From a virus, in the IMG/VR virus record IMGVR_UViG_3300028272_000006, positions 1 through 22,737 of that record: a stretch of DNA of 22,737 nt; one strand, given 5' to 3'. The position numbers were made by a program, and so were the translations under genes. This document shows, piece by piece, positions 20,973 through 22,737 of the stretch. The notes under the pieces are model-generated. The model saw only the letters and a program-made list of their open reading frames with translations. It was not told the origin of the DNA and searched no databases. The first letter of the stretch is position 1, and every line of letters starts with the position of its first letter.

Positions 20973-22482
20973 TTCTAATCCTCCAATTTCCAACCCGCGG
21001 CTCGAGGTCCTCGTAAAGCTCTCTATACTCGTCCTCTGGATTCTCGAACTCTGGACCTTCAAAATATCGTTCCCCAAGATCAAGCATCTCAATGATGTAC
21101 GCGAACGCATCCATGATATCCCAGAGCCTTGATCTTGGAAAGCTCATCAACTGCGTTTCCAAACCGACACAACAAGTCTCGTTATGATAAACGTAACCTT
21201 GTCGATAGAACGGAAGCAGTTCCTTTATACGCTTTTCCTTGCCCCTTTCCTTGGAATCTCCACCACGTGCCTTGAGCCATACTGGTTCTCCGTAAGGCAA
21301 GCCCCTCTTGATTATCTCGTTCTTAATCGGTTGCTTAATGAACTCTTCCAACGATGTTACTTCGACACCAAGAACGCGAGCGTTGAGTCTAGCCATCATA
21401 CCAAACATTTCTTCATACAGCTCGTCCGGATATAGCTTCTTGGACACAATATCACGAACATAAAGCCTGGCGCTCTGACGATCAATTCCTACTCCAACGA
21501 TGGCACTCTCAGCAGAGTGCATCTTGACGGTCTTCGCAGGATCGGCGATTACCACAGACTCAATTTGCTTCTTGACTTTGATGAACTCCTCGCCTGTTTC
21601 CGAGTAGCCTTTGAAGTAGCTTTGTTGAAAGATCGCATCTTCCACTGAGACTGGGAGATTTCTGTATTCACGTGCGAACACATCAAGTTGGCCACGTCGT
21701 TCGAAACCGTCATATAGCTTCTTGACCTTGTCGTCTGACATAAAACCAGGCCAATTGGAATGAAGCTGATCGTCACACAGTTCTAACCTTACACCGTACC
21801 AATCAGGGTCCTCAAGTAGATGAACAAGCAACGAATCTTCATGAAGCACCGTTCCAACGACAACGATCTTCCAGTCATCTCGTGAGCGGTTGACGGAGTT
21901 GCAAACGTCAGAAAACCACCATTCACGTAGCTTTTCCCGCAGCTCGTCGTTGCGAACCTCCTCTGGATCTTCCAAATCATCTGCAATAATTAAGTCTGGT
22001 CGCCAACGATCAAACAAGATTCCACGAACCTGCTGGCCAGCACCACGTGGCATGACCATCGTGCCCGATTGCGTTATCCACTGCTCCTTAGAGAACGAGT
22101 CGCTCTTTATCGGGCCAAACAGTTCTTTAACAACCGAGTTGGTCGCGAGCTCTCGCTTGAGATTCTCACCATCCATCACGGCTTTAGTCGCCGTAGCGCT
22201 AATAGGGACAATGAACTTCTTCTCTCGAAACAGTATCCGCTTAGCGGGATGAGCAATCGTGTCTATCGTGGTCTTTCCGAAGCCACGTGGTGCCGCAATT
22301 ACTGCCTGCTGAATAGAGTCGTCGTCCAGAATCTTGAAGATCTCATCATGTAGATCCGAAAACGGAAGCCAGAAACGTTCTGGGAACAACACCTTGGCAC
22401 TAACACGCGTGCTTGCATAGCACTGTGCCATGATGTCTTTGACCTCCGGATCGTCCTTGAGACGTAAGTTGGTATCAGTCAA
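20965..22482 (-). CDS. terL: Terminase large subunit
   Basis: This encodes 505 residues. The ATPase domain has Walker A APRGFGKTT (64-72), Walker B DLIIADDLED (163-172) and a coupling motif VVVGT (207-211). The RNase H-like nuclease domain has D314 in VIADPAKT, E374 in LGVEVTS, and D458 in DIMDAFAY as likely metal ligands. TerL pumps DNA into the prohead through the portal and cuts concatemers. The start is TTG 22482 with AGAGG six bases upstream, overlapping the end of the previous gene by eight bases; the next Met (residue 18) would remove the first helix. No small terminase subunit is recognised in the window. Confidence 0.95.
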   Translation of the reverse strand: MTDTNLRLKDDPEVKDIMAQCYASTRVSAKVLFPERFWLPFSDLHDEIFKILDDDSIQQAVIAAPRGFGKTTIDTIAHPAKRILFREKKFIVPISATATKAVMDGENLKRELATNSVVKELFGPIKSDSFSKEQWITQSGTMVMPRGAGQQVRGILFDRWRPDLIIADDLEDPEEVRNDELREKLREWWFSDVCNSVNRSRDDWKIVVVGTVLHEDSLLVHLLEDPDWYGVRLELCDDQLHSNWPGFMSDDKVKKLYDGFERRGQLDVFAREYRNLPVSVEDAIFQQSYFKGYSETGEEFIKVKKQIESVVIADPAKTVKMHSAESAIVGVGIDRQSARLYVRDIVSKKLYPDELYEEMFGMMARLNARVLGVEVTSLEEFIKQPIKNEIIKRGLPYGEPVWLKARGGDSKERGKEKRIKELLPFYRQGYVYHNETCCVGLETQLMSFPRSRLWDIMDAFAYIIEMLDLGERYFEGPEFENPEDEYRELYEDLEPRVGNWRIRNA

Positions 22483-22681
22483 GTTTTTCCTCTATTCTTC
22501 CAATAGCAACAGTGAGTTCTTTTATGGCTTTAGCTTGGCTATCAATCTTGTCCTCAATCCGTTCAAGACGATGTGCACATTTATCTTCAACTCGCTCGAT
22601 CTTGTTATTAAGTGTAGCAGTAGTAGCTACGCCAATCATCAAAAGTCCGCCAAGAATTGGGAGTATGATTGCAGTTCTCAT
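22475..22681 (-). CDS. Small membrane-anchored coiled-coil protein
   Basis: This encodes 68 residues from ATG 22681, chosen because GGAGG lies nine bases upstream; the ATG overlaps the preceding stop as ATGA. A hydrophobic helix (AIILPILGGLLMIGVATTAT, about residues 4-23) is followed by a charged coiled coil with heptads of Ile/Leu and Glu/Lys (about 25-68). This layout resembles phage spanin-like, holin-like or Rz-like small proteins, or a superinfection-exclusion protein. It is too short and lacks lipobox or paired gene to decide. It sits directly upstream of TerL. Confidence 0.65.
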   Translation of the reverse strand: MRTAIILPILGGLLMIGVATTATLNNKIERVEDKCAHRLERIEDKIDSQAKAIKELTVAIGRIEEKLD

Positions 22682-22737
22682 GGCGCAATTCCTCCGTCGG
22701 TAATATTCCAACCATTCGTCACGAGTGCTGCCCGTGC
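22678..22737 (-). CDS. C-terminal end of a BspA/leucine-rich-repeat-like protein (start off the window)
   Basis: The right edge encodes 19 residues, ARAALVTNGWNITDGGIAP, followed by TGA that overlaps the next ATG. The 'ARAALVxxGWxITDGG' pattern is typical of the last repeat of BspA-type leucine-rich-like surface repeats (DUF285-like), which phages carry in tail or fibre proteins. Only this tail is visible, so the identity is tentative. Confidence 0.5.
   Translation of the reverse strand, partial: ARAALVTNGWNITDGGIAP

Noticed and set aside
20973-21110. Longer N-terminus for the 105-aa basic protein
   Set aside because: It would overlap TerL by about 145 bases and has no start signal; ATG 20972 has a perfect GGAGG site.
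1-22737. tRNA or rRNA genes
   Set aside because: I saw no cloverleaf with a conserved T-loop (GGTTCRAAT-type) on either strand and no space for rRNA; almost all sequence is coding.

Overview
The window is part of a tailed double-stranded DNA bacteriophage (or closely related prophage) genome. Every gene I can support lies on the minus strand, so transcription runs from position 22737 towards 1. The genes are tightly packed, many with TAATG or ATGA start-stop overlaps, and most have a clear GGAGG-type ribosome binding site, which points to a bacterial host. The gene content is virion morphogenesis: large terminase, portal, scaffold-like protein, major capsid protein, a head-tail adaptor resembling the SU10 adaptor family, and probable tail-nozzle pieces. 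No tape measure or tail-tube gene is visible, so a short-tailed (podovirus-like) particle is likely. No integrase, replication, lysis or tRNA gene is seen. The host cannot be named from the sequence.

Layout in the direction of transcription. 22737-20655: the last 19 codons of a BspA/leucine-rich-like repeat protein, a small membrane/coiled-coil protein, TerL, and a small basic protein. 20654-16057: a repetitive fibre-like protein, portal, a 96-aa protein, and a Pro/Glu-rich scaffold-like protein. 16045-11965: a small beta protein, an 885-aa repetitive fibre-like protein, and a run of small proteins including a zinc ribbon. 11942-9797: the major capsid gene, split by an 838-nt group I intron that carries a LAGLIDADG endonuclease. 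9731-7446: adaptor, small structural proteins and a free-standing HNH endonuclease. 7434-4160: what looks like a split nozzle, with its N-terminal signature in one gene and its propeller-like body in another, separated by a cysteine-rich repeat protein. 4139-1: a GNAT-like protein, a Gly-linker protein, and three distal proteins, two of which may be joined by a -1 frameshift. The last gene runs off the left edge.

The strongest discovery is the capsid intron. The splice sites can be placed to the base, P1, P2, P3, P4, P7, P8, P9 and P10 can all be drawn, and splicing restores an uninterrupted 435-aa capsid protein across a His-Trp-Trp-Thr-Lys motif. Other points worth checking are a complete -1 frameshift cassette at 2122-2148, three copies of a 23-nt near-palindrome upstream of ribosome binding sites, a GNRA-capped 13-bp hairpin just after the capsid gene that competes with one of those copies, and the split nozzle with foreign domains inserted.
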